A stretch of DNA of 64,000 nucleotides from Bacteroidota bacterium (GTDB taxonomy: Bacteria; Bacteroidota; Bacteroidia; Bacteroidales; FEN-979). The stretch is from NCBI GenBank assembly GCA_026391355.1, contig JAPLDH010000022.1, forward strand, positions 1 through 64,000, written 5' to 3'. Positions within the stretch are counted from its first letter, which is position 1. Each line of letters opens with the position of its first letter. The translations under genes were made by a program, and so were the position numbers. The notes under the pieces are model-generated. The model searched no databases, was not told the origin of the DNA, and was given only the letters and a program-made list of their open reading frames with translations. Positions 49,328 to 57,934 of this stretch are shown piece by piece.

Positions 49328-50779
49328 TTAAAATTGAAGATAGAAAAAATTCTGACTTGAAAAAACTCCAAAAACGAGTAAGAAAAACACCATGATCAGG
49401 TAAGCTGTAAACCTTAGGTAGAGTGGTTTGTTCAGGAATTTCAGTGCAAAGGACTTCTTTGCGATCAGGTATTCAAACCAAAGCATAAAGATAATCAGGA
49501 GTATGCCTAATAAGAAGTCGTTATTTTTCAATAACGGAATGATCACTTTGCCGGGATGGCTGAAATCGGTCAGGTTTCCGATCATCATAAAAGAGTCGCG
49601 AAGCTGATGTTGTCCGAAGAAAAATGCGCTGAAACATACCAACAGGAAAGTAGCTGTGATATTCAGCCCCTGTAACAACCGGGGGGCTTTGGTTAATCCG
49701 CTGATACGGTTAAAATCTGACATAAATGGCCTGGAAATATTCGCCATTATCATATAGAAACCATGCAGTAATCCAAAAATGAGAAAATTCCAGTAAGGAC
49801 CATGCCAGAAACCGACAAGTACAAAGGTGATGACCAGGTTGAGGTTCATCCGCCATTTTACGATTTTGCCGTGATATTTGAAAGGCAGTGAAAAATACAC
49901 ATAGTCACGCAACCACGAGGTAAGAGAGATGTGCCACCGGCTCCAGAATGCAGAAATCGACTGGGCGCTGAAGGGCCGGTTGAAATTCGGGTTAAGTTTG
50001 ATCCCCATTAGCCTGGCGGAACCTATGGCGATATCGGTATATCCGGAAAAATCAGCATATACCTGCATCATCTTCAGCATAACTACAAGCACAATTGCAA
50101 TTCCATTGAAATAACCGGGCTCATTAAAGACCGGTTGTACATAGATTGACAAACGATCTGCAATGACAATTTTCTTAAACATACCCCAAAGGATGAGACG
50201 AAGTCCACCGGTGATTAACGCAGGGTCAAAGTCATGGTTGATATGAAATTGAGGGATTAACCGTCGACCCCTCTCAATCGGGCCCCCCAGGACCAGCGGG
50301 AAAAACGAAACAAACAATGCATAGATTCCGATATTTTTTTCCGGTTTGAGTACTCCACGGTACACATCAAGAGTGTACCCGATGGTCTGGAAAGTATAGA
50401 AAGAGATACCAATTGGTAACAGGATGCTATAGTAAGGGATAACGGAACTTCCTCCGGTAATTCCTGCAATCTGATTAACAATATCAGTAAAAAAACCGAG
50501 GTACTTAAAGAAAACAAGCATTCCCAGGTTGATGACCAGGGAAAAAACCAGGTACTTAAGCCGTTGTTTTTTTTTGGGGATTTGTCCCATTTTCAGGGCA
50601 ACAAAATAGGAAACAAGGGTTGCACTGATCAGCACCAGTACAAATTCAACCCGCCAGATGAGATAAAAAAAGTAACTGGCTGCCAGGAGAAACACGCAAC
50701 GCCAACGGCCCGGTAACAGATAGTACAAAGCTACCGTTACAGGGAGGAATAAAAGATATCCAACGGAATTAAAAAGCAT
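49328..50779 (-). CDS. MBOAT-family O-acyltransferase (AlgI-like)
   Basis: A 483-aa polytopic protein with about 11 helices. It has the AlgI/DltB signature: FNSVGYLLFLPVTVALYYLLP at the start, YADFSGYTDIAIGSARLMGI, FWSRWHISLTSWLRDYVY, and catalytic His326 in VGFWHGPYWNF plus His339 in LLHG. MBOAT proteins carry acyl groups across the inner membrane to a periplasmic partner that attaches them to a surface polymer. Fifth gene of a six-gene minus-strand operon, directly before the SGNH-like gene. The operon also carries ketosynthase, reductase, glycosyltransferase and acetyltransferase genes, so the donor acyl group could be unusual. Confidence 0.92.
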   Translation of the reverse strand: MLFNSVGYLLFLPVTVALYYLLPGRWRCVFLLAASYFFYLIWRVEFVLVLISATLVSYFVALKMGQIPKKKQRLKYLVFSLVINLGMLVFFKYLGFFTDIVNQIAGITGGSSVIPYYSILLPIGISFYTFQTIGYTLDVYRGVLKPEKNIGIYALFVSFFPLVLGGPIERGRRLIPQFHINHDFDPALITGGLRLILWGMFKKIVIADRLSIYVQPVFNEPGYFNGIAIVLVVMLKMMQVYADFSGYTDIAIGSARLMGIKLNPNFNRPFSAQSISAFWSRWHISLTSWLRDYVYFSLPFKYHGKIVKWRMNLNLVITFVLVGFWHGPYWNFLIFGLLHGFYMIMANISRPFMSDFNRISGLTKAPRLLQGLNITATFLLVCFSAFFFGQHQLRDSFMMIGNLTDFSHPGKVIIPLLKNNDFLLGILLIIFMLWFEYLIAKKSFALKFLNKPLYLRFTAYLIMVFFLLVFGVFSSQNFFYLQF

Positions 50780-50794
50780 ATCTTGCCGGGATTA

Positions 50795-51496
50795 TTATAC
50801 CTGCTGAGTTTCATTCTCATACAGCTCCAGATACCATATACCTTCTGAGGTCTCTTCGCGTTTATGAGGAATAAGATTTCTGATAAACAGGTCTTCAAAC
50901 TTTTGTCCTATACCGGTTTTATAATCCGCAGGTTCGATTAAAAATTTACATCTGGCATCACTTCCGGCAACCGATCTGATCATCTTCCGGATTTTTCCGG
51001 CAGTCTGGTCAAAGCTTTCACGGGTCAGCTCGTAACGCTGGTGATCAATACCTTCCTGTCCTTCACAAAGTTTGTACCCGAGTTCAAGGTTGTATTTGAT
51101 GGCATTGGCATTTGTTCTCAGCACATGAGCATATTGTTTTTTCCAGCCCATGAAATAAAACATGGTTTCAATTCCGGCAACAGATACAAGATAAGGTACG
51201 AAGGAGTGATAGAATTCAGGCCGGCCGACAAATATTCCCGTTTCGGAGGAGAGGGTTTCCCAGTCAATATTTTTATCATTGAGCAGCCCGATTTTTTCAC
51301 CCTGGTACTGAAAGATCACATAATGAAAATTTACATTATTGATCGAATTGAACCATTCACGTTGCTTCTCCGGTGAGATAATTTCCCGGTAATTCATGCT
51401 CATCCTGACCAGATCTGAGTTTCGCCATTGCCTGACCAATTCAATATCCTCCTCCCGGAGTCGTTCGAGGGTAATTCCGTATTTAAAGAATTTCAT
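50795..51496 (-). CDS. GNAT-family N-acyltransferase
   Basis: A 233-aa protein with a GNAT fold in its first 160 residues: LERLREEDIELVRQWRNSDLVRMSMNYREIISPEKQREWF, the usual opening of PseH/RimJ-like sugar and protein acetyltransferases, then ETGIFVGRPEFYHSFVPYLVSVAGIETMFYFMGWKKQYAHVLRTNANAIKYNLELGYKLCEGQ. The remaining 70 residues are an extra domain without clear relatives. In glycan loci such enzymes N-acylate amino sugars. Its start overlaps the end of the GT2 gene by 14 bases and its stop lies 15 bases before the MBOAT start, so it is within the same transcript. Confidence 0.85.
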   Translation of the reverse strand: MKFFKYGITLERLREEDIELVRQWRNSDLVRMSMNYREIISPEKQREWFNSINNVNFHYVIFQYQGEKIGLLNDKNIDWETLSSETGIFVGRPEFYHSFVPYLVSVAGIETMFYFMGWKKQYAHVLRTNANAIKYNLELGYKLCEGQEGIDHQRYELTRESFDQTAGKIRKMIRSVAGSDARCKFLIEPADYKTGIGQKFEDLFIRNLIPHKREETSEGIWYLELYENETQQV

Positions 51497-52412
51497 GGTT
51501 CAGAAGGGTTTTAATGGAATAGGGTGGCTTTCGGTTCTGTACCGAGTAAATTCGACTCAGGTATTCACCAATAATTCCCAATGAAAGCAGAATGATGCTG
51601 GTAGAAAATAATATTGCAACGATCAGGGCAGTAAATCCGAGAGGAACATTGTGTACAAGTTTGTGGTAAATAAACACCATCCCGATAATGAAACTCAGGA
51701 AAGCAGATATAAACCCGCTGTAAACCATCATTTTTAACGGTATAGCAGTGTAATAGATTACCAGGTTGGAGAACATCGAAAATAGTAAATGGGAAGAATA
51801 GGTGGATTTCTGGTAAGGGCGTTTATGGTGTTCTACAATAACAAATTCGATATGGTTGGTGTACCAGTTGAAGAGTTCGTCAATGAAAATGAAGTTAAGC
51901 TGGTGGTTGAGGAGGCATTTCCCGATCGATGATTTCATCAGCCGGAAAGAGGAGCCCTTGCCTTTGGTTTGTAAAAGGTGCCGTGAAGAGACTTTAAGTG
52001 CCGCACTGCTGAGATTACGCACCATGGAGTGCTGCTTCCTGCCATAGATGCCATAAACCAGGTCAGCATCACTGTTTTCCATGGCACTGACCAGTTTTGC
52101 TATCTCTTCAGGAGGATTCTGAAGATCATCGTCAAGGGTGATAATATATGTTCCGGAAGCCTGGGCGATACCACATATTGTGGCATTGTGCTGACCAAAA
52201 TTCCGGGCAAGCCGGATGGCTGTTACATTATCCGGATTTGCTTTTTGAATGGATTTCAGTTTGCTCCAACTGGCATCGGTGCTGTCATCATCCACAAAAA
52301 TCACCTCAAACGATTTCTCCAGACCATTCATGGTATGTTCAATCCGGTGAAAAAGTTCTTCAAGCGATTCACAACTGTTATAAACCGGAACGACAATGGA
52401 ATAATCAGGCAT
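51483..52412 (-). CDS. Family 2 glycosyltransferase with membrane tail (GtrB/ArnC-like)
   Basis: A 309-aa enzyme. The GT-A domain shows VVPVYNSCESLEELFHRIE, FVDDDSTDASW and the metal-binding DDD of LDDDLQNPPEEI (about residues 95-106). Two membrane helices fill residues about 225-245 and 255-285, followed by LGIIGEYLSRIYSVQNRKP. This layout is that of polyprenyl-phosphate hexose/aminosugar transferases (GtrB, ArnC, DPM1-like) that make lipid-linked single sugars for later transfer in the periplasm. It fits a pathway in which a sugar on a lipid carrier is modified with an acyl group. Third gene of the minus-strand operon. Confidence 0.9.
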   Translation of the reverse strand: MPDYSIVVPVYNSCESLEELFHRIEHTMNGLEKSFEVIFVDDDSTDASWSKLKSIQKANPDNVTAIRLARNFGQHNATICGIAQASGTYIITLDDDLQNPPEEIAKLVSAMENSDADLVYGIYGRKQHSMVRNLSSAALKVSSRHLLQTKGKGSSFRLMKSSIGKCLLNHQLNFIFIDELFNWYTNHIEFVIVEHHKRPYQKSTYSSHLLFSMFSNLVIYYTAIPLKMMVYSGFISAFLSFIIGMVFIYHKLVHNVPLGFTALIVAILFSTSIILLSLGIIGEYLSRIYSVQNRKPPYSIKTLLNHEIL

Positions 52413-52443
52413 GTTAATTTTATTTTAAGAATTCGATCTGATC

Positions 52444-53226
52444 TTATTTTGAAGAAGGAACAGGAGCGTCTTTATTTGTCAGTTGCACATTCAATCCCCC
52501 TCCCAGGACCAGGCTTGTACCGCTCACCCATTTTGAGGCATCGGAAAGGAAAAAAATAATGGTATTGGCCACATCTACAGGGTCGCCAAAACCCAGCAAT
52601 TGTAGTTGTTCAATTTTCTCAACAACCGCCTGGGAAGACTGAACAGCAGTTTCATCAAGCATGGGAGTGCGCACAAAGGCGGGCGCTACGCAGTTAACCC
52701 TCGTTCCCCTGGGGGCCAGCTCAAGGGCCAGCACCCGTGCATAGGCCTCAAGTGCAGCTTTGGCGGCGATATACATCGCCCCTCCTATAAAAGCATACCG
52801 GGTCGACAGGGAAGAGATGAATACGATGGAACTGTTGCCTTTGACCAGTTTTTTCTTCCCCAAAATTCCAGCCGTTAAAAGAACTGAAGCATCGAAGCTT
52901 ATTCCAAAGGTTTCAGCAATAACCTTCCTTGAAATGAAGCGAGCAGGAGAAAGGTCGGAAATACCGGTGCTGTAAACCACACCGTTTAATAAAGGCAACC
53001 CGGCAACCAACCTGTCAATATCAGCCTGAATGGTAAGGTCGGCAACAATTTGCAAATGCCCTTCTCCCTGAAGAGCGTTAAATGTTCCCTGAAGCCGCTG
53101 CTCATTCCGCCCTGTGATGACCACCCTGGCGCCATATTGAGAGGCGGTAATGGCCGTTTGCTTTCCAAGGCCGGAGGATGAGCCGGTAACAAGAATTGTT
53201 TTACCGTTAAGTTCAAAAGGACTCAT
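52444..53226 (-). CDS. SDR-family oxidoreductase (3-oxoacyl-ACP reductase-like)
   Basis: A 260-aa short-chain dehydrogenase. NAD(P)-binding TGSSSGLG (about residues 14-21), Ser in VFISSLS and the catalytic MYIAAK (Tyr and Lys) are present, with the substrate loop VAPAFVRTPMLDE and the GGGLNVQ end of classical FabG-like enzymes. It starts in an ATGA overlap with the ketosynthase gene upstream, so both are translated together. This coupling strongly suggests reduction of the 3-oxoacyl product of that ketosynthase to a 3-hydroxyacyl group. Whether it acts on ACP- or CoA-bound acyl chains is not decided. Confidence 0.9.
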   Translation of the reverse strand: MSPFELNGKTILVTGSSSGLGKQTAITASQYGARVVITGRNEQRLQGTFNALQGEGHLQIVADLTIQADIDRLVAGLPLLNGVVYSTGISDLSPARFISRKVIAETFGISFDASVLLTAGILGKKKLVKGNSSIVFISSLSTRYAFIGGAMYIAAKAALEAYARVLALELAPRGTRVNCVAPAFVRTPMLDETAVQSSQAVVEKIEQLQLLGFGDPVDVANTIIFFLSDASKWVSGTSLVLGGGLNVQLTNKDAPVPSSK

Positions 53227-54308
53227 TCTTTGTCAGACTTTAATGGAATGATTTCCTGTTCAGTAATTTCAGGAATAACAATGCAATCTGTTTCAATGAG
53301 GGCAGTTCCCCACGAAAGTCCCACTCCAAAAGCCGAAAGCAATAGTTTTTGGGGCTTATCCCGGAGTACATCACGAATCTGACTTAACATCGTGAGGGGG
53401 ATGGAGGCGCAACTTGTGTTGCCAAAGTCTTTCAGTGAATAGGGAACTCTTTCAGGGTTAACTTTCAACATTTTCCGGAGGGTTTCATTGATCAGGCGGT
53501 TGGCCTGGTGAAACAACAGAAAGTCAAACTCGTCGAGGCTGCGATGGAAATGATTCAGGGTTGTTTTAATGTTGGGAACCACCTCCCGCAAGGAAAAATT
53601 GAATACTTCAATTCCGTTCAAGGCAGTTTGCAACCGGTTACGGTAGATACCATCCCCATACTTTTTAACATTAAAGGATTTTTTGCTGGTAAGGTTGCGA
53701 CCACCGCCATCGTAAATAATAATTGCCTCATAACCACTTCCATCAGTCTGGAGGTTGAACTGCATCGGAGGATACCCGGGTTTTAGTTCCAGGGCTGTTG
53801 CAGTAGCGGCATCACCAAATAAAGGGTAAGTGCTTTTATCACGGTAAGCAGAAGTGACTGTTGAAATATCACCAACAAGCATCAGGCTTTTTTGAATACC
53901 TGTGGTTTTCATCAGACTTCCGATCACCGAAAGTCCGTAAACATATCCCGAACAACCAAGATTTATATCAAGGGTAATGCAGGTTTTGGGAAGTTTCAAC
54001 CGGTCCTGAAGAATGGCAGAGGTGGAAGGAATTAAATAATCACGCGACTGTGACACGAAAATAAGCAGGTTGATTTCACTGCGATCCCATCCGGTTTTGT
54101 CTAATAATTGTTCTGCGGCCTGAAAGCAAAGATCAGAGCAGGTTTGTCCTTTATCAGCCACATGACGACTTTCAACGCCAATCATCCGGATCAGCAGATC
54201 ACGCTCCTTTTGAGATATCCAGTTGTAATCCTGGTTTGATAAAATGTTCTTTGGGACACATGCCGATATCCCGGCAATTCGCACATCAGCTATCTCAAAA
54301 ATGGCCAT
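53223..54308 (-). CDS. 3-oxoacyl-ACP synthase III-like ketosynthase
   Basis: A 361-aa FabH-like enzyme. The catalytic triad is clear: Cys119 in LDINLGCSGYVYGL, His267 in LLFHQANRL and Asn296 in DFGNTSCASIPL. Length (about 40 aa over FabH) and sequence drift (IGVESRHVADKGQTCSDLC) set it apart from housekeeping FabH. It resembles ketosynthases of secondary metabolite and glycan-modification loci. It probably makes a short 3-oxoacyl chain on the acyl carrier protein encoded divergently at 54480. First gene of the six-gene operon; a TACTTTTG box lies about 79 bases upstream. Confidence 0.9.
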   Translation of the reverse strand: MAIFEIADVRIAGISACVPKNILSNQDYNWISQKERDLLIRMIGVESRHVADKGQTCSDLCFQAAEQLLDKTGWDRSEINLLIFVSQSRDYLIPSTSAILQDRLKLPKTCITLDINLGCSGYVYGLSVIGSLMKTTGIQKSLMLVGDISTVTSAYRDKSTYPLFGDAATATALELKPGYPPMQFNLQTDGSGYEAIIIYDGGGRNLTSKKSFNVKKYGDGIYRNRLQTALNGIEVFNFSLREVVPNIKTTLNHFHRSLDEFDFLLFHQANRLINETLRKMLKVNPERVPYSLKDFGNTSCASIPLTMLSQIRDVLRDKPQKLLLSAFGVGLSWGTALIETDCIVIPEITEQEIIPLKSDKE

Positions 54309-54386
54309 TTAAAAACTTTATGTTATCCCTGTTATTCTTTTCACCTCAGCCCCTGCAGGGGAAGAGGTGCTTTGTTCAATTCAATA

Positions 54387-54432
54387 CAAAAGTACTTTTT
54401 TTTTCATTCAAGGTTTCATTTTTCTAATTTTG
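54387..54432. promoter_or_regulatory. Divergent promoters of the ketosynthase operon and the ACP gene
   Basis: Minus-strand TACTTTTG (54394-54387) faces the ketosynthase operon; plus-strand TAATTTTG (54425-54432) faces the acyl carrier protein. The boxes lie 30 bp apart, so the two promoters overlap and one regulator could control both. No clear -33 elements are seen for either. Confidence 0.5.
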
Positions 54433-54479
54433 CAGTGCGAAGGACAAATGCGCTTCCGTAGATTGTAATTACTGTATGA

Positions 54480-54722
54480 ATGGCACCACAAAGTCTCGAA
54501 GATTTTCTGATCGCATGGACCTCACTCCATCTGAATAAAGGTTTGCCGGTCGATCCTGCCGACACCCTGGCAACATATGGAATAGATTCTATCAGGGCTA
54601 TATTGCTGGTAGATGATACCCAAAACATGTTTGGATTCGAATGGCCGCCCTTTCTTTTCTTTGAGGATTTGTCCCTCGCCCAACTTGCCGCTGAAGGGAT
54701 GAAATTGATGGAGGAGATATAG
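54480..54722 (+). CDS. Acyl carrier protein
   Basis: An 80-aa carrier of normal size. The phosphopantetheine attachment site is Ser37 in TYGIDSIRAILLV. It is less acidic than the fatty-acid ACP and has two tryptophans and a proline-rich loop (FEWPPFLFFEDLSLAQLA), pointing to a specialised carrier. It is divergent from a ketosynthase/reductase operon. The next gene on its strand outside the AT-rich defence block is an acyl-AMP ligase that could load it. The gene was probably followed directly by that ligase before the block was inserted. Confidence 0.9.
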   Translation: MAPQSLEDFLIAWTSLHLNKGLPVDPADTLATYGIDSIRAILLVDDTQNMFGFEWPPFLFFEDLSLAQLAAEGMKLMEEI

Positions 54723-54772
54723 CCGCCCATCACATGCTTATCCCAAAACCAACTTACACAAAGCCAACCATT

Positions 54773-54801
54773 CTGCAAAAGCCAAAGAGCCAATTTTGCA
54801 G
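54773..54801. repeat. Perfect inverted repeat at the left edge of the AT-rich block
   Basis: CTGCAAAA (54773-54780), 13-bp loop, TTTTGCAG (54794-54801). It lies 51 bases after the ACP stop, close to the point where base composition drops. It could be a terminator, a regulator site or a remnant of the block's end. Confidence 0.55.
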
Positions 54802-54863
54802 ACCTTTTGAATACTGTTGATAATTTTTTAAAACTAGTTTAATCAATTTTGAGAAACAAATAT

Positions 54864-54884
54864 TATCTTTGACAAGTTTGTCAA
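54864..54884 (+). promoter_or_regulatory. Controller-type promoter/operator of the restriction-modification block
   Basis: The -7 box TATCTTTG (54864-54871) overlaps a 16-bp palindrome TTGACAA-GT-TTGTCAA (54869-54884). The palindrome would cover the transcription start site, 16 bases before the HTH gene. This is the usual geometry of an autoregulatory C-box. Confidence 0.65.
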
Positions 54885-54899
54885 GAAATAATTATCAAG

Positions 54900-55211
54900 A
54901 TGCAATCAGAAAATATTGGAGAATACATAAGACAGCTCAGAGAAAAGGAAAATATGCCTTTGCGAAAGCTTGCTGCTATATTGGACATTGACCAAAGCAC
55001 GTTGAGTAAATCGGAAAGAGGCGAAAGACCGGTATCAAGACAAATGATACCGATTATAGCTAAAACTTTCGGACTTAATGAAAAAGACCTTATTGTAAAG
55101 TATATGAGTAAACAGCTTGCTTATCAAATTGCTGACGAGCAATATGCAAACGAAATCCTGAAAGCAGCAGAAGAAGAAGTTAAATACATTAAAAAACAGA
55201 AAAATAAATGA
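54900..55211 (+). CDS. XRE-family HTH regulator (controller-like)
   Basis: A 103-aa protein. The HTH_3 domain fills residues about 6-62 (IRQLREKENMPLRKLAAILDIDQSTLSKSERGER...MIPIIAKTFGLNEKDL). The remaining lysine/glutamate-rich helix may dimerise. It is the first gene of the AT-rich block, and its stop overlaps the start of the methyltransferase gene (ATGA). Controller proteins of restriction-modification systems have this size and position and delay expression of the nuclease. The palindrome over its own promoter supports autoregulation. Confidence 0.88.
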   Translation: MQSENIGEYIRQLREKENMPLRKLAAILDIDQSTLSKSERGERPVSRQMIPIIAKTFGLNEKDLIVKYMSKQLAYQIADEQYANEILKAAEEEVKYIKKQKNK

Positions 55212-57091
55212 TGCAGAATTTATACAACGAAATGACAGAAATGCTTCGTAAAGAAGCTCCCGGTTTTTTTGTAAACAACAAGTTTAATAAAAGCAAGGTC
55301 TCGGATGCTGCATACAGTTATAATACTGCTTTGCTTGAAATTATTCTTAAAAACGAAAGATTGAAAAAACAATTCTTTGTTGAAGCAGGGAAAACATTAG
55401 TGTTTAAACAACATGAGTTTTTACAGTTTCTGAATAACAAAAGCTTTTTAAAAGACAGTTATACAGAGTTTAAAAACCAGATTGGGTTGCAGGATGAACG
55501 AGGGGAATATTACCATGAAAATAAAGAGGTTGTTCTGGTATGGCCGCACAAAGATTGTGTGCTGGAGGGCGGACAAGACAAGGAAGAACAGAAACGGGAT
55601 GAAATATTTTACAATGAAACCCTTGCACCTGATGAAATAACGATACTATTTGCACCCAAAGCGCTAACCAATTTTAAATTTTACGATAACAAAGGTGAAC
55701 ATACATTAAATGAAAAAACTGATATTGATTTCTCTCAGCAAAATATTATTCTGAAAGGTAATAATCTTTTGGCTTTACATTGTTTGAAAAAAATCAAAAG
55801 TATTGCAGGCCAGGTTAAGCTCATTTACATAGACCCACCTTATAACAATGGAATTCAAACTTTTCATTACAATGATAAGTTTAATCACTCCACTTGGATG
55901 GTTTTTATGAAAAATCGTTTAGATGCTTGTAAAACTCTTTTAGCAAAAGAAGGATCAATATGGATAAATATTGATGATAAGGAAGCACATTATTTAAAAG
56001 TGATTAGTGATGAAATATTTGGACGGGAAAATTTTGTAACATCCATTATTTGGCAAAAAAAACATACCCGCTCTAACGATGCGAAATACTTTAGCGACAA
56101 TCATGACCATATTTTGGTTTATGCAAAAAACAAAAATTCATGGCAGTTAAATCTATTACCAAGAAGTGAAAGTGCAAATGAGAATTATTCTAATCCGGAT
56201 AACGATGAGAGAGGCGTTTGGGCATCCCAGCCTTTACAAGTAAAAACTCCGAGTGAAGCATATATTTATGAAATAACAGGACCTACCGGAAAAATATTTT
56301 TACCTCCCAAAGGAAGAAGTTGGCAATTTTCACATAAAAGATATTTAGAACTCGTTGTAGATAAACGAATTTATTTTGGCGAAGATGGTAATAATGTCCC
56401 CCGTATTAAAAAATTTTTAACCGAAGTTCAAGACGGTATGAAGCCTATTACTATTTGGACACATGCAGAAGTTGGTCATAATCAGGATGCAAAAGAGGAA
56501 GTTAAAGCGCTACAGTTATCCGATATCTTTTCAACGCCTAAGCCTGAAAGATTATTAGAAAGAATCATTGAGCTTTCTACTCAAGAAGGAGATTGGGTAC
56601 TTGATTTTTTTGCCGGTAGTGGAACAACAGCAGCAGTAGCCCTGAAAATGAAGAGAAAGTTTATAGCACTTGAACAAATGGATTATGTAAAATCAATTAC
56701 AGTTCATCGAATAATAAAGGTCATTAACGGAGAACAAGGTGGAATTTCTCAATCTCAAATTTGGCAAGGCGGAGGCAGTTTTATATACGCAGAATTGAAG
56801 TGCGATAACCAAAGATACATTGATGATATTGAAAAAGCAAAAGACAGCAAGGTATTAAAAGAACTCTATGAGCAAATGAAAAAGGAAGCATTTTTCAGAA
56901 TTGAGATTGACCACGAAAAATGGAACAATGGAGAATTTGAAAAGCTGACATTGGAAGAACAAAAGCAATTGCTATGCGAGTGTCTTGATAAAAACCATTT
57001 GTATGTAAACCTTTCTGAATTGGCAGATGCCGACTATAAAATGAGCAGGGATGAAATTGAATTGAATAAGAAATTTTACAACATCAGTTAA
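55208..57091 (+). CDS. mod: Type III DNA methyltransferase (Mod)
   Basis: A 627-aa adenine methyltransferase of the beta class. Catalytic motif IV DPPYNNG is at about residues 209-215 and SAM-binding motif I DFFAGSGTT at about 466-474, the DPPY-first order typical of type III Mod proteins. Between them lies the target recognition region (about 260-440), which determines the site methylated and cannot be read from sequence. Unlike many Mod genes it has no simple repeats that would make it phase-variable. It is coupled to the HTH gene upstream and followed without a gap by dinD. Confidence 0.93.
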   Translation: MMQNLYNEMTEMLRKEAPGFFVNNKFNKSKVSDAAYSYNTALLEIILKNERLKKQFFVEAGKTLVFKQHEFLQFLNNKSFLKDSYTEFKNQIGLQDERGEYYHENKEVVLVWPHKDCVLEGGQDKEEQKRDEIFYNETLAPDEITILFAPKALTNFKFYDNKGEHTLNEKTDIDFSQQNIILKGNNLLALHCLKKIKSIAGQVKLIYIDPPYNNGIQTFHYNDKFNHSTWMVFMKNRLDACKTLLAKEGSIWINIDDKEAHYLKVISDEIFGRENFVTSIIWQKKHTRSNDAKYFSDNHDHILVYAKNKNSWQLNLLPRSESANENYSNPDNDERGVWASQPLQVKTPSEAYIYEITGPTGKIFLPPKGRSWQFSHKRYLELVVDKRIYFGEDGNNVPRIKKFLTEVQDGMKPITIWTHAEVGHNQDAKEEVKALQLSDIFSTPKPERLLERIIELSTQEGDWVLDFFAGSGTTAAVALKMKRKFIALEQMDYVKSITVHRIIKVINGEQGGISQSQIWQGGGSFIYAELKCDNQRYIDDIEKAKDSKVLKELYEQMKKEAFFRIEIDHEKWNNGEFEKLTLEEQKQLLCECLDKNHLYVNLSELADADYKMSRDEIELNKKFYNIS

Positions 57092-57934
57092 ATGAAGAAA
57101 GAACAAATTCAGGAACTGTTTGAGCAGTTTGAACGCATCTGCTATCTATACAGCGATATTGAATGCTGGAGCGCACGGGAGCTTCAGCAATTATTGGGAT
57201 ACAGCAAATGGGAAAATTTTGTTAAAGTAATTGAAAAAGCCAAAGCAGCATGTGAAAGTAGTGGTGTAGAGGTTTTTCATCATTTTCCTGACATCAGGAA
57301 AATGATAGACCTTGGCAAAGGGGCTCAACGCGAAATAGAGGATATTGCTCTTACAAGATATGCCTGTTATCTGGTTGCTCAGAATGGTGATCCCGGTAAA
57401 AGTGAAATAGCCTTTGCTCAAACTTATTTTGCAGTGCAAACCCGTAAGCAGGAAATTATTGAACAACGTTTACTTGACATTGCCAGAGTTTCTGCAAGAG
57501 AAAAATTGAGTAAAAGCGAGAAAAAACTATCCGGAATTATTTATGAAAGGGGTGTTGACGATAATGGTTTTGCCATTATTCGCAGTAAAGGCGACTCTGC
57601 ATTATTTGGCGGTTTTAATACAAATGACATGAAGCGCAAACTGAAAGTGCCAGCCAATAGACCACTTGCTGATTTTCTTCCTATACTAACCATAAAAGCG
57701 AAAGATTTTGCAACTGAGTTAACAAGCCACAATACTATTGAAAAAGATTTGAAAGGAGAAAACCAAATCACAACTGAACATATAGAAAACAATATATCGG
57801 TTAGAAAAATACTGTTGGAAAGAGGAGTTAATCCCGAAACCTTGCCTCCATCGGAAGACGTGAAGAAACTCCAAAGGAAATTAGTATCAGAAGAAAAGAA
57901 GCTCTTATCAGAAACTAAAAAGAATAAGAAGTAA
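57092..57934 (+). CDS. dinD: DNA-damage-inducible protein D homologue
   Basis: A 280-aa DinD-family protein. The N-terminal BRO-like domain has the signature CWSARELQQLLGYSKWENFVKVIEKAKAACESSG, followed by the family block LTRYACYLVAQNGDPGKSEIAFAQTYFAVQTRKQE. The C-terminal half has the Lys-rich region RSKGDSALFGG...MKRKLKVPANRPLADFLP. E. coli DinD, an SOS-induced protein, was reported to inhibit RecA filament activity. Here the gene is placed between mod and res with no gaps (start directly after the mod stop, stop overlapping the res start), so it is part of the operon. Its role in the restriction system is unknown. Confidence 0.92.
   Translation: MKKEQIQELFEQFERICYLYSDIECWSARELQQLLGYSKWENFVKVIEKAKAACESSGVEVFHHFPDIRKMIDLGKGAQREIEDIALTRYACYLVAQNGDPGKSEIAFAQTYFAVQTRKQEIIEQRLLDIARVSAREKLSKSEKKLSGIIYERGVDDNGFAIIRSKGDSALFGGFNTNDMKRKLKVPANRPLADFLPILTIKAKDFATELTSHNTIEKDLKGENQITTEHIENNISVRKILLERGVNPETLPPSEDVKKLQRKLVSEEKKLLSETKKNKK

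Noticed and set aside
54416-54793. A 125-codon minus-strand frame opposite the acyl carrier protein
   Set aside because: The plus strand encodes a clear carrier protein with its serine motif; the minus frame has no features.
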